A DNA stretch of 64,000 bases from Diphasiastrum complanatum (GCA_029204225.1 CM055098.1:7918246-7982245), one strand, 5' to 3'. Counted from the stretch's first letter, positions 22,955-33,911 are shown. Numbers and translations: made by a program. The notes: generated from the letters alone by a model not told the origin.

Positions 22955-23984
22955 ACTATAAGTGAATTTACTACAAGAGTCGTGGTTTATAGCTTGTGAA
23001 TATCATGATGTGATGGTTAGTTTACCAGTTTGTTGACATGCATGCCTAGGTCTGGTGCTATTACTGAAATAGTATCTTTTCTATCATTTTAAAATAACAA
23101 GAGATCTATGTTTGGTCATTGAGATGGAAGTAATGAAAAGACTTTCTAAGAGTGATTGCATGCTAGTATAATTGTGTGAATTGATAATATCTTGTGAACA
23201 AACATTTGAAAATTAAGCTATAGATAGAAACTCTATAAATGAAGAGTTGAAACAATAAAGTGGTGAAACAATTGTATATCTTTTCTTGATTCAATCTAAA
23301 GTTGTCATTGTTAGAGTTGATTTTTCAGCTTACAGGGGATAAGTGATTTTTTCTCACTTCACATTTTGGAAAGTGGCTGGGAACCTTCGTCCTTGAAAAT
23401 GGACCACCTTCGAAATTTTCTCTCACTTCGGGATTTTGCGAAAAAGCTGAAGGTGCCATAAAACAGTTGAACTTTTGGTAAATTATCGTTTCGTATTTTT
23501 TGAAAAAGTGCAAAAAAATAGACTGTGCAAAACATAGTTCATTTCTACAGACTGTGCCGAAGCATAGTGTATTTCTGCAGACTGTTGAAAAAGTGATGTA
23601 TTTCTGTAGACTTATTCTAAATGCTAGTTGGTAGAAGCCCTTGAAGATGGCCAAGTCTTCAATGGTCTTCAAATAGTTGAACTTAACATTTGAACATGGA
23701 GAATAATAGGATTGGTTACCCTTTGCTGGAAATCAGTCGGAAGTCCGTTGTAGTCGTTTTTCAAATAGTTCGGTTGTCTAAGTTGTGATTCTTGCAAGTA
23801 TCAGATGAGCAGACATAGAATCCAAAACGGTTTTCACCTGATCCTAGATCAAATATTAGTAAACGTGTAGGAAGAATCTTGAGATAGAAATTAGTATTCA
23901 CCAAGGAGACAACTGTGGACTTTCCAATAGTGGCAGACCGATGTCGCCAACTTATCATCAACCCTAAAAACAGCCGGACAACCA
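22955..23984. other. No recognisable gene
   Basis: The 23325-23672 minus frame (115 codons) covers locally repeated phrases (three variants of CTGTGCAAAACATAGT-like text near 23520-23600) and matches nothing I know. From about 23890 to 23990 a minus frame is joined to the Gag remnant above but is not Gag. Confidence 0.4.
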
Positions 23985-24474
23985 AATATCCCAAGGGGTG
24001 GTTTACCATGAGCATCCAATAATCCATTAAGAATAAGTTGAACAAGCTCACTTTCCTTAATGCTCTCATCAATGCAAGCTAACTCATCATTCAAGACTTT
24101 AACTCTCAAAATAAAAGTATTTGAACTTTCTTCACTCTTTTACAAACAAGAAAAGATTTGCCTTCTTAGAGTCAACACTCTAGAAGTAGACTTGAATTCA
24201 TAAAGCTTCTTCAATGAATCCCAAGCATCCTTTGATGAAGTACTCTTACCAACTTCCTTGTGAAGCTCATTGGTAACATTCATCTTTATCAAGCCCTCTT
24301 GTCATACCTCATTTGATCTTGTTGTGTTGTTGGCCTCTCCTCCAAACCTACAACAATATCCAAAACATCATTCATCTCAAGAAGTGATTCCATCCTCACT
24401 TTCCACAATGAATAGCTACTTGAGGTAAGCCTATGATCATTGGCTTCCAACATGACTCCACTTGATGTAGCCAT
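23985..24474 (-). pseudogene. Copia Gag remnant
   Basis: A minus-strand Gag of the same family as 52.8-54.4 kb: MLEANDHRLTSSSYSLWKVR and ESLLEMNDVLDIVVGLEERP near 24474-24290, then, after frame breaks, ELACIDESIKESELVQLILN and GLLDAHG near 24090-24000. Just after GLLDAHG the sequence changes to unrelated DNA (KPPLGIFGCPAVFRVDD), so Gag is truncated at a junction near 23995. The zinc knuckle and all of pol are missing. Confidence 0.85.
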
Positions 24475-25057
24475 GTAGCAATGACCTGATCCTCTCTTTT
24501 AACCTATTTCAATGCACAAAGCACTCCTTGGAACAACAACAAATGTTTTCAATAAAAAATCACAAAGATTTGAATCTTTTCGATTCTCTTCTAGATACCA
24601 AGCAAATCAACACATAGAATAGTGAAATCTTGATCAACCTATGATCTAACCTCAATATAATGACTCTTGCAACTTCCTAAGATTGAAACACACTCAAATG
24701 AAGTTCAGTAAACTCACAATCTAGAGATCCAATCAAAATTAGGATTTTGACAAAATCACAGAAATTGATTATTTCAAAGTCTACATGCAATTGCCAATAA
24801 CTTGATATGCAATCTTGTAGCCACCACTTAGGCTTTACTAATGCTCTAAAAATTGGCCGAATCCAACAAGTAATGTGAGAAATTGGAATTGATCAATAAT
24901 ATAACCCTAAATAGAGTTTTGATCTACAAAAGATCCAATCTACATATGCAAGAAACTTGATTTTGGTGTAGAATCGAATCTAGCATGCTCTAGCATTGAT
25001 ATATTCTCCAAATCATTGATAGATGTGATTTCTTCCTTCATAACCTAAAACACAATA
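24475..25057 (-). other. 5' leader of the truncated copia element
   Basis: Clearly related to 54430-55015, the leader of the better preserved element: shared phrases include ATTGAAACACACTCAAATGA and TCTAGCATGCTCTAGCATTG. Non-coding. Confidence 0.8.
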
Positions 25058-25069
25058 GCTCTGATACCA
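25058..25069 (-). other. tRNA-Met primer binding site
   Basis: The minus strand reads TGGTATCAGAGC, two bases after an LTR ending in CA, as in the related element at 55016. Confidence 0.9.
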
Positions 25070-25288
25070 AGTGAAAGATTTTAGATCATTAAGATCCAAA
25101 ATGTTCTCTTGATCTTGGGTTAGATAGACAAGCAATCACCAACCTTGCCAATGTGGAAAAATCAGCATTTACTCTACGAATGAGATGCAAATTCTAATAG
25201 ACATTGATCAAACTTCAATCAAAACATAAGAAAAAATTAATGTCCATACAAAAATAGTAAGATACTGTATTTCACATGTGTGGATATG
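25070..25288 (-). mobile_element. LTR fragment of the truncated copia element
   Basis: Related to 55028-55250 (shared CCAATGTGGAAAAATCAGCA-like and ACTGTATTTCACA phrases). Similarity ends near 25288, so about four fifths of the LTR is lost. Confidence 0.75.
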
Positions 25289-25660
25289 AAAATAACATTT
25301 AATAATTTGGTCAATTCACGAGCTAGTCTCATGACCAAATATCCATTATTGTCATCTATATTCAAAGATCCATCAACATGAATCTTATATGGGCGTGTGC
25401 TAGACTCGCCAGTAGGGATAGGCAATCCAGTTGCCGCATCCTCATGCATCGGTAGCTCGTAGACTGCCTGACAAGCAGAAGGGTGCAAGCCTCTCATGAG
25501 ACAAAGTGTCTCCTCTTGGTTATTGTTAGAGGTGACACCTCCACGACCACTGCTGGCCGCCGCTAGAGGGGGGACACACCCTCAGAAGTGCACCCCCTGG
25601 AAGAACTAGACAACCGATCACGTCGGCCGCATTGTCCACCACTTCCACTAGCCATCGCAA
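25289..25660 (-). pseudogene. Unrecognised coding fragment joined to the LTR remnant
   Basis: From ATG at about 25657 a minus frame reads MASGSGGQCGRRDRLSSSSR, breaks near a C-run at about 25570, and continues in another frame through LHPSACQAVYELPMHEDAAT, YKIHVDGSLNIDDNNGYLVM and RLARELTKLLNVIFIST before entering LTR sequence. It looks like a real N-terminal coding piece with a 1-2 base frameshift. No family is recognised. Confidence 0.35.
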
Positions 25661-26055
25661 CCAGTGGTACAATATCTAATCACATAAAAAACATTGAAAA
25701 CTATATGAAAAATTACACTAAATTACTACAAGAAAACTAAACTAAACACTAAGATTGCAACTAAGTAGATGCTAACAAGTAACAAGCTAAGATCACTATG
25801 AATATGAAAATGAAAATGAGAATACAAGTAACAATTAACAAGATCACTATGAAAATGAAAATGAGCAATGACAAGCAAGAAATCAATGAAGCAAGAAAAC
25901 AAAATGAACAATGGCAAGCAAGGAAGCAAGGAAGCAAAATGAAATGATTGAGAATGAGAGAAAAAATGTGAGGAAATATCAAAAATGGCGTGCACAAGAA
26001 ATTTCAAATTGTCTGTCGCTGGGCAATAGATATATGTCACTACAAGCGTCATTGG
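25661..26055. other. No recognisable gene
   Basis: A/G-rich, with many GAAAATGA-type phrases. The antisense frames encode hydrophobic low-complexity peptides and are not credible. Confidence 0.5.
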
Positions 26056-26548
26056 GCGTACAATTTAGCTGATTGTTGGATATCCCTAGGGAAGTTGCAA
26101 CAAGATTGAAGTTAACCAGAGTACGGTTCTTTCTCTCAGCTAAGCCATTAGACTGAGGACTGTAAGGAGTGATGAATTGCTGCTCAATGCCTTGGCTTGG
26201 CAGTACTCCTTAAATTCAGTAGAGATGTATTCTTCACCATTGTCTGATCTTAAGACCTTGATCATCCTTCCAGTCTCGTTTTCTACATGCTCTTTGAAAA
26301 TTTTGAAGCAATTGAAGGCTTCTGATTTCTTCTTGATAAAGTACACCATAGTCCTTCTAGAAAATTCATCAATAAAAGTTATAAAATACTTTGCATCTTG
26401 TAGCAAAGGATTTTTTCTCGGGCCACAAATGTCTGAATGCACAATGTCTAGCAATTCTCTAGTAGTATGTCGATGGCTTGATCTAAATGGTTTCCTAGTC
26501 TGTTTACCAACTAGATAGTCTTGACAGACATGTAACTCGACTTTATCA
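26056..26548 (-). pseudogene. Copia integrase fragment
   Basis: The minus strand gives CQDYLVGKQTRKPF (end of the integrase zinc finger) near 26530, then LLDIVHSDICGP (first catalytic Asp), FITFIDEFSRRT, KVLRSDNGEEY (second Asp) and, after a frameshift near 26180, NGLAERKNRT (catalytic Glu). All three catalytic positions are still legible, so the frameshift is the main visible damage. Neither flank continues into RT or Gag, so this is an isolated piece of a different copia element from its neighbours. Confidence 0.9.
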
Positions 26549-27291
26549 CAAGGATAGTCTAGATCCGAACAACTAGACTAATAATAATTCGCAAAGAGCA
26601 GACTACCAGATTAAGCAATAATAAAGTCAGACAATATGTAGAAAGGCATTGCAATATTGACACAAATCTGAACGCAGAACAAACAGTTGTAATCAGATTA
26701 AGTATAGCGAAATATACAGGTCAATAATGCAGGTGAGCACAAGACAATAGTGGACGAAATCGCATGCTTCACAAAGCTAATTACACAATTTAGTAAAGGT
26801 GATAAACCTATTAATGACAATACACATTTGGAAGAAAAAGAATCGATGGGCGAAAGCATCTACAATGTCTATCTCTAGTTATCAGCGATGTTTTGCACTG
26901 ATGCTATTATGTGTGTTATTGAATACGCAAATGGTATTCAATATATATACATAATGTTTACAGATGTGCAGATGAAAAAAGTACAAAGTGGATGTGCTGT
27001 CTATGGGAGATCATGGGTGGCTACTGTCATTGTCAAATCTGATTGCACAGTTGCATGGGATGAGCGTGAGAAGGCCGCGACATCAGCCTGCACGAAAATT
27101 AACGTTGATGAAGATGTGAAAAACGTGAAACTCTGACAGATGCCTTTAAAAACTGATTTACATGGTACCTTCACATTTTTCTATAAGGGCACCTTTGGCA
27201 TTTGTAGGGCAATGTCACCTTTTTCATCTTTTACACCTATGGAAATTTACTTGTATTTATGTAGACAGTCGCGTTTTATTCGTCTGTCTTA
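26549..27291. other. No recognisable gene
   Basis: An 82-codon plus frame at 26888-27136 and a 67-codon frame at 27162-27365 match nothing known. TATA-like text near 26940 gives no reliable LTR limits. Confidence 0.4.
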
Positions 27292-27915
27292 TTAGATGTA
27301 AATATGCAGACTGTGCGACAACACAAGAAAAATACAGCAGCATGAATGGAGGTAGATTAGCATAGGATTTAGGAAAGTAAAGGAGATAAATCCAACAAAA
27401 ATGCTATTACAAAATCCAACATCAAAACAATGCTCACCAATGTAACTAGTTTTATCATATCTTGACAATTTGCACACATCCACATGAAATTGCTCAAACA
27501 TGAGATAATACAAGTAAAGTAGACTTGAACAACACTTCCTTGATGCTCCTTTGACCTTATTTGAGTCTTCAATAAGCTGCAAAAATAGATCCATAACATC
27601 TTTGCCAATTACCTCTCCTTTGATACTCTTGACTAGCTCCAAATTGCCATCTTCTCTTTTGACTAGTTGAAGCGCTTTGAGATCAACCTTTTGATCTTCA
27701 ACTTGACCATCAAAGTCATTGAACAGACTTTGTTTTTCAGATCCATTACTTGATTTTATAGCATGATAATATCCATCCACTTGCATAGCACAATCTACAC
27801 AAGAAGATCCTCCAAAAGATGTGCCACTCTTCATAAGAGCTCGATACTCAAGATCCATTGCTTGGATCCACTCCTCTTCTTTTCTTGCTTGATCTACACT
27901 TGTAGGCTCATACAA
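27292..27915 (-). pseudogene. RT N-terminus fused to the copia extra ORF
   Basis: The 207-codon frame starts EPTSVDQARKEEEWIQAMDL and EYRALMKSGT, the canonical start of copia RT, then at about residue 33 switches to GGSSCVDCAMQVDGYYHAIK and, further on, KQSLFNDFDGQVEDQ, IKGEVIGKDVMDLFLQLIED and KCCSSLLYLYYLMFEQFHVD. That second part is highly similar to the middle of the 438-codon frame at 51042-52358. The join implies a deletion between RT and the extra ORF, with the extra ORF lying 3' of RT in the parent (inference). The last ~60 residues differ from the sister ORF. Confidence 0.75.
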
Positions 27916-27920
27916 AGAGG

Positions 27921-29058
27921 TTAGGAAAGAACATAATTTTCAGAAACTACTTGCTTACCCTTTTGATCATATGTGAGCCTTGAAGGTACTTGTCTTTCTC
28001 TGGATGTTCTCCTTGGCTTTTGACTCGATGAAGGTCCATCATCATCACCATCCAAAGTAGGATCCTTTTCATCAACATCAAGAATGTTAGATCCATCCAC
28101 ACTACCATCAATCATGCTTGAAGACACTTTTGAAATATTTCTCCCATAAAAAATGACATCTCTACCAATAATCACTTTGTTAGTAGAAGGAATGTAAACC
28201 TTGTAGGCTTTACTCACCTCACTATATCCCACAAAAATACCTTGTCTTGAAGATGGATCCTCCTTGGTCCTATCATCAAGAGTAATGTTGACATAGCATG
28301 TGCATCCAAAGGTCCTTAGAAAGTTGACACTCAGCCTCCTCTTGAATAGCATCTTAAAAAATGTCCTTCCATCCAAAATAGCATTCGGCCACCTATTGCA
28401 GAAGAAATTGGCACACAACAAAGCTTGATCCCAAAATGGTTTGTCAAGATTAGCACTTAACCTCATAGCTTTAGCACTTTCACATAAAGTCCTATTATTC
28501 ATTTTAGCCACTCCATTTTGTTGTGGAGTCCTTGATGTTGTATACTCCCTCTCGATCCCATGCTCATTACAAAAGGCCTTGAACTTGGTAGACATGTACT
28601 CACCACCATTGTCACTCCTTAAGCACTTGATCTTTGTAGAAAATTGTTCTCCCTTGCATCCTTGAACTTGATAAAGACATCATACACTTCATCCTTGCTC
28701 TTTAGTAAATAGATCCAACAAATCTACTAAAATCATCAATGAATGTTACATACATCTTAGTTCCACTATTGCTAATTGTAGTAAATCCATGAATATTTGA
28801 ATGTACAAGTTGAAAAGGCTTTGTGGATTTAGATATAGATCTAGTATAAGATAGTCTATGTGACTTAGAAAAAGCACAAGACTCACAAACATGTTTGATG
28901 CCACTTAAGAAACTTGGAAGACCTATCACAATCTTCTTCCTAGCCATTACCTCTAATGACTTGAAGTTGAGGTGTCCCATCCTTTTATGCCCAAACCTTT
29001 TGAATAGGTATTTGCTCCCTTGCAACACATCCAACTTGGTTAGCAATAACACAAGCAT
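27921..29058 (-). pseudogene. Copia integrase of element B
   Basis: Three frames together cover the integrase. GHKRMGHLNFKSL with CESCAFSK forms the HHCC zinc finger. HSNIHG replaces the usual HSD, so the first catalytic Asp is Asn. FIDDFSR follows. After a frame break near 28670 comes SDNGGEY with the second Asp, then TPQQNGVAKMNNRT where the catalytic Glu (GVAERKN) is Lys. The C-terminal part, ending near 27921, has RTFGCTCYV, GIFVGYSEVSKAY and an Asp/Ser-rich linker to RT. Two of three catalytic residues are lost. Confidence 0.9.
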
Positions 29059-29084
29059 CTAGTTTGAACAACTTCTCTTGCCTT

Positions 29085-29885
29085 TTACCTTTTCCAACCA
29101 AGACGAGCATTTCCATCAAACTCCACCTTGAGGCCTTTACTTAGCATTTGACTCACACTAAGCAAATTCTTGGTAATAGATGGAATAAATAAGACATCCT
29201 CCAAATAAAAATTTCTATTTTCAGAAAGAAAAATAGGAATTGTGCCAATCCCTTTGATTGCACACTCACCATCATTGGCCGTGTAGATCACCCTCTTGTC
29301 ATCTCCATATGCCAACAAAGAAGTGAAGTACTCTTTGTGAAAAGTTATGCGTGAACTTCCTCCACTATCAATCCACCAAGGATCTAAATCTCCATTATTA
29401 GCAAGCATACATGAAGACATCACAAAAGTATCGTCATTTGCATCTTGAACATCCAAACCATCTTCATCAAGAGTAAGATTACCTTACTTGTCTCCTTGAA
29501 CTCTCTTCTTCTTGTAGCAATCCCTTGCAAATGGTCCTTTGATGCCACAATAGAAGCACTTGAGCTTTTATCTATCCTTCTTTTTGCCACTTGAAGAATC
29601 ATCCACTTGATCTTGCCCTTTAGACCACTTACTTTTGGCTTTGCCCTTGAATTTGCCCTTTGTGAACATAGCATCCTCTTGAAGTGTCGATGTAGATTCA
29701 TCTCTTGCTTGAAGCCTATATTCCTCATTGATCAAGATCTCTTGAAGATACATCAAACTTGGCAAGTCTTTTGAATAGCAATACTTTAAATAATGTTAGC
29801 ATGAGCATCCAACAAGCCATTAAGAATCACTTGAATAAGCTCTCCTTCCTTAATGCTTTCATCAACACCTTCAAAATCACCTAGT
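29085..29885 (-). pseudogene. Copia Gag C-terminal part and protease of element B
   Basis: Gag begins abruptly at GVDESIKEGELIQVILNGLL (about 29885), missing its N-terminal two thirds. It continues with INEEYRLQARDESTSTLQED, a Lys-rich stretch and the zinc knuckle CFYCGIKGPFARDC, in which the knuckle His is Pro. The protease follows as DPWWIDSGGSSRITFHKEYF with the catalytic DSG, then SITKNLLSVSQMLSKGLKVE (end of the pre-integrase region). Stops at 29568 and about 29487, plus the frame end at 29085, inactivate it. Confidence 0.85.
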
Positions 29886-30085
29886 GGATGGCTAAAAAAA
29901 ATGAGAGTTTGTCTATATTTTGGATTATCATTAGCATTGGATGAAGATTTGGTGGACGATGTTGACGAGGTCATAGGTCCGGCCATAGTAAATGATGTTG
30001 ATGTTGTTGAAGATTTTTCTTTGGGGTTATTTGAAAATGTGATGGAATCACCCATTGAGAGCCCCTCCAAATCTTTTTCCATTGA
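29886..30085 (-). pseudogene. Ser/Thr-rich N-terminal fragment fused to copia Gag
   Basis: From ATG at about 30083 the frame reads MEKDLEGLSMGDSITFSNNP, a Ser/Thr-rich stretch, then KYRQTLIFFSHPLGDFE, and passes without a stop into Gag (GVDESI). The N-terminal part has no relation to copia Gag and is not recognised. It faces the plus-strand frame starting at 30092 head to head, only 8 bp away, so at most one of these ATGs is likely to be used. Confidence 0.4.
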
Positions 30086-30091
30086 TACTAT

Positions 30092-30496
30092 ATGGACCGC
30101 TCTCTTGTAGATAGAGCACGTCATCGGAGACAAATCAGGGCACTAAATAAAAAGGTTAAGACTTTGCATATTCGTGGTGTGAGTGCCACTATTTTGGACC
30201 AAATATCCGACACCATAGGTATTGTCCCACCACACCTATTTGCCAGTCAAAAATCGTTCAACCGTGTACGATTTGGATGTTGGCCAGAGTCCGTTGCTTT
30301 CCCTAGAGTAGGTGATGTGGATGTGCCTCCAAGTAGTTATGTCACACTCATGGTGTATGGAGGCCCTGAATACAATTGGACTGATTGGCATGTTTTATGC
30401 AAACATTATTGGAGGATGCAAATATATGGTTTACATTCAAATGCATGCTCCACAAGAGAAAGAGAAGAGCAGGGCGAGTTGGTGGGACATGGAAAG
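30092..30496 (+). pseudogene. Unknown gene, candidate upstream exon of the family (copy 2)
   Basis: An open frame begins MDRSLVDRARHRRQIRALNK, continues KVKTLHIRGVSATILDQISD, PHLFASQKSFNRVRFGCWPE and SSYVTLMVYGGPEYNWTDWH, and is open to 30514. A donor-like GTATAT follows GACATGGAAA near 30495. From about 30415 an adjacent frame (YMVYIQMHAPQEKEKSRAS) looks more protein-like, suggesting a frameshift. It lies upstream of the copy-2 conserved exon in the same orientation. The link to the same gene is inference. I do not recognise it. Confidence 0.45.
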
Positions 30497-30639
30497 TATA
30501 TATATATCAATTGATGGAAGGTCATTCGAATTCGGAAATGTTGTAGGATATATTAAAACTTTGAGTACAAAGTTAGGAATTTCATGGTTTTTTCTTTTTT
30601 GAAATTTTTTATTTATATTTTTTCAATACATTTTTTTTT

Positions 30640-31780
30640 AAAAGGAAAAAAAAAAAAAGCCATCTGCCACGACGGATGGATTCAATACATTTGTGTATTT
30701 CAAAAATCAAAAACAAGTTTCAAAAAATAATAATAACAATAAAAACAAATTTGAATCTTATTTTTAAATAGTAGAATCTTCTTTGTTTTTTTCTTCAAAA
30801 ATTTCAAAAAAAAAATATTAAAAAAAGTCATCCGCACGGCCACCCGTACTATTTTTCAGTACTTTTTTTTGTTTTTTAAACAAATTAAAAAAAATTAAAT
30901 CCTGTTTTTTTTTTCAAAAAAATAAATGAGGGGAGCTTAGTCCCCCTCCATCAGACAGATGTCGTATTGTTAATCCCATAAGTTATTTTAAAAAATAACC
31001 CATTGGAGGATTCATAATAATAGGGAGTCCGAAAGGTAAATTTCTATTTGTTTGCAAGTTTGCCAAAGTTTTCTTGCTAACAAAGTGATTTTTACTTTTC
31101 TGATATTTAAAAAATTCTGCCTTTCGTAAATGGTAAGAAGTTTCTTTTTTTTTTCCCAAAAAAATTTAGAAAAAAAAATGTATTCAGAACACAAAAAAAA
31201 AAAAAAAAAGCCATCTACCGCGGCGGATGGACTTCAACGTTTTTTTTTTTAATTGAATTTTCCATCCGCCTCGGCAGATGGAATTAACGTTTTTTTTTTT
31301 CAAAAAAAATTAAAAAAAATGAATAATTATGCCATCCAACACGACGGATGGTTTCAGTACAATCTTTTTTTAGATAAAAAAAAAATGGTCATTTGCGCGG
31401 CCACCCATACTATTATTCAGTACTTTTTTGTTTCAAACAAATTAAAAAAAAATTAATCTTGTTTTTTTTCAAAAAAATAAATGGGGAGAGCTTGGTCTCC
31501 CTCCATCTAACACATGTCATCGTATTGTTAATCCCATAAGTTATTTTGGAAAATGATTCATTGGAAAAATCATAAATATAGGGAGTCTCGAAGATAAATT
31601 TTCATTTGTTTGCCAGTTTGCCAAAGTTTTCTTGTTATCAAAGTGATTTCTGATTTTCTAACTTTCGAAAATTCTGCCTTTCGAAAATGGTAAGAAACAT
31701 TTGTTGTTTTTCCAAAAAAAATTCAAAAAAAAAAAGTATTCAGAACACATTTTTTAAAATTAAAAAAAAAAACGTTGAAG
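30640..31780. repeat. Tandem duplication of an about 560-bp AT-rich unit
   Basis: Two adjacent units share GCACGGCCACCC..ACTATT (30830 and about 31392), AATAAATG..GGGAGCTTAGTC.CCCTCCATC (30925 and 31480), TAATCCCATAAGTTATTTT (30970 and 31530) and TTGCCAAAGTTTTCTTG (31058 and 31617), offset by about 560 bp. The copies have diverged. Each carries CCGCGG-type palindromes at its edge. Confidence 0.8.
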
Positions 31781-31975
31781 TCCATCTGCCGCGGGCAGAT
31801 GGAAGTTTCAAAGTTTTTTTTTTAATTGAATTTTTTTTTTCTGTTTTAAATTTAATTTAAAAAAAAAAAAACATTGAAGTTTCCATTCGCCACGATGAAT
31901 GGAAGCTTCAACGCTTTTTTGTTTTTTTGAAAAAAGAAAAAAACAAAATAAAGCTTCCATTCGCCGCGGTGGATG
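30660..31975. repeat. Cluster 3 of GC-rich palindromes (CCATCCGCCGCGGCGGATGG type)
   Basis: Copies at 30660-30679, 31211-31230, 31262-31281, 31332-31351, 31782-31802, 31881-31904 and 31955-31975, in an otherwise A/T-homopolymer background. The best follow CCATCTGCCGCGG-CAGATGG. Several are extended by mirrored AACGTTGAAG / CTTCAACGTT flanks, giving palindromes of 40 bp or more (for example 31871-31911). The outer arms CCATCC/GGATGG differ from cluster 1 (CCTCCC/GGGAGG) and cluster 2 (CCACCC/GGGTGG) in mirrored fashion. Confidence 0.85.
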
Positions 31976-32079
31976 AAAACTTCAACGTTTTATCTTTCAA
32001 AAAAAAAAAAATTAAAAACTTTGTTTAGAAAAAAGAAAATGTGCACTAATTAAACTTGTGATGATTGCAATTTGACCAA

Positions 32080-32749
32080 GCTTTCTATGTTGCTGACCAG
32101 ACTATGTTCCGACTTTTTGAGGAACCAAGTCTTTTATTTTTGACGAGGACTTGGAAGATTTCTACAAAACCGAACTCTACTGGTACTCATGTTAAAGCGT
32201 TTGTGGTGGTTTCAAAAAAATCTGTAGGTGATCCCATGTTTAATATGGAGAATGATGTTCAGTCCCTTGGGTTAATTGAGAGATCTATGTTCACGATGAG
32301 CTCACTTTCGATCACGTAGAGTTTATGTGACGAACTCGAGATGAGACTGAGCATCATGTTGTTCTTTCATGTGAAGACACCATGCACTTCAATGTCTCGC
32401 TTGTATTTAAAGATGAAAATAGGGCTTGTTTAATGTTTGAAGGCCAGCTGACATGTTTGTTTTAGCTAACAAATATGAGAGCTTGAACAATGCAAATGAA
32501 GAAATCTTCAAGGAGGCTAACACAATGGTCTTTTCAATTCTCTCAACTTTGGATACGTCGCCTGAATTACATGACAGATTGGAGGATCCTTCATTGGAAG
32601 AAGGCATGGAAGTCAAAGAACTTGGTGGCCTCGAAGTTGTTCCTTTTCAAGTGTTAGAACATAATCCATTATCATCAAGGAAAAAAGTCAAAGGTACAGA
32701 AAAAAGGCCATTTGTACATATTGAAAGACCGGATATTCAACTTGGGTGA
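32080..32749 (+). pseudogene. Conserved exon of the unknown family, copy 2, frameshifted
   Basis: It starts at AFYVADQTMFRLFEEPSL, aligned with copy 1, and continues TRTWKISTKPNSTGTHVKAF, VVVSKKSVGDPMFNMENDVQ. It then shifts frame near 32285 to IRDIYVHDELTFDHVEFM and TRDETEHHVVLSCEDTMHFN with one internal stop. It shifts again near 32455 into ANKYESLNNANEEIFKEANT, FSILSTLDTSPELHDRLEDP and KVKGTEKRPFVHIERPDIQL. The acceptor is poorer than in copy 1 (GACCAAG before CTTTC). Two frameshifts and a stop indicate decay. Confidence 0.65.
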
Positions 32750-33521
32750 AAAGCAGCAAGGCCTATTGGAAGGACATGGAAGCAACCGTTGAAGCCCCAT
32801 GTTACTATGTTTTCAAGGACGAGTGATGCAAGTTCGGAATCAAATCAAGAACATGTCGACGTGGACGAATTTGAGTGTCAATGGTGCGGCATTGCATGGA
32901 AACCCTCATGATGCAACATAAACTTTGCGTTGTCATCTTGTTCTTGGAGCAAGGTATGAAAGAGGGAATAAAGGCTAGTCTTCACAAAATGAAAGATTTA
33001 AAATGCAAAGTTTTTGAAGGTTACTATGATCTCGCAAATCCATTAAAGCAGGACAACTTGTCTATTCAAAACCTACAGCCAGTGTTGTTTGTCTTATATA
33101 ACTCGAATTCTCCAGATGATGTTGCTAGATGTGTGCATAGCAAACTTAAATTATTAACCCTATGCTTCGGCGATAGTGAAAAATCTTCTCAAAGTTTTGT
33201 GACTTGTAAACCAATTCACAAAAAAGAGAGCAAAGCACTGGCGAGGTGTTAGCCATATCATTGAATCATTCTTTGCTCCAAGCTGGTCCGTGCGCCTTTA
33301 TAGGATGTCTTATTGTGTAGTGCCGCTCCTGAACAACATTGGGAGAAATTTAATTGTTATCGATAATGCTGAAAATATAAAACAAACGAAAGCATACTTG
33401 GAGGTCCATAAGACCTTAGAATCACCCCCAAACATAGATTCTTCAGATTCTTCAAAAGAATAAGATCTTGATATAGATAAATCTGAGGGGGGTCATGAAT
33501 GTGTAGAGTTAAATATCTAAT
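32750..33521 (+). pseudogene. Downstream part of the unknown gene, copy 2
   Basis: The reading continues with HVDVDEFECQWCGIAWKPS near 32850-32905 (a CxxC pair), a 125-codon frame at 32875-33252 containing LSIQNLQPVLFVLYNSNSPD and KLKLLTLCFGDSEKSSQSF, then another frame with RGVSHIIESFFAPSWSVRLY, VVPLLNNIGRNLIVIDNAEN and a Ser/Asp-rich C-terminus (NIDSSDSSKE) ending at about 33463. The frame changes may be introns or decay. No known family. Confidence 0.4.
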
Positions 33522-33841
33522 TATATTTATATACATAGTTAAATTTGCAATGATGGTTATGTTTAAACCAAAAAGACAAATATATAGTTACCACCTCAAG
33601 CGGTAGGGGTTGTTACTGCTCTTTTCTTATAAATAGTAGATACATATATTTTGAAAACTGTCTTTGCACATTTTATTTGATTAAGCAGCATTGATTTGAA
33701 TATATGATATATATATGTGATGTTTGATGACATTTTGTGAATCTTTCATCTATGCAGAGTGGTTGTGATATCCTTTTTGAACTTTTATAAAATAAGTATC
33801 GGATATTGTCAAAATTTCAATTATTTTGTGATTAAATTCTA

Positions 33842-33911
33842 TTGAAATTCTCTTGTCCAATTCTAAAACTGGATTTTGACAAAGTTCAAAATTGATTGAG
33901 ATAGTGTTAAT
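33842..33911 (+). repeat. Terminal block shared with 16842-16911
   Basis: See the partner block. TTGAAATTCTCTTGTCCA and GGATTTTGA.AAAGT.CAAA are shared, and flanks diverge on both sides. Confidence 0.7.

Larger units (their letters stand above)
27292..29885 (-). mobile_element. Copia element B, internally deleted and decayed
   Basis: From high to low coordinate (5' to 3' on the minus strand): partial Gag, zinc knuckle, protease, integrase, the first ~30 residues of RT, then a jump into the tail of the extra ORF also seen in the element at 51-56 kb. Both ends are broken and no LTR was found. Confidence 0.85.
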
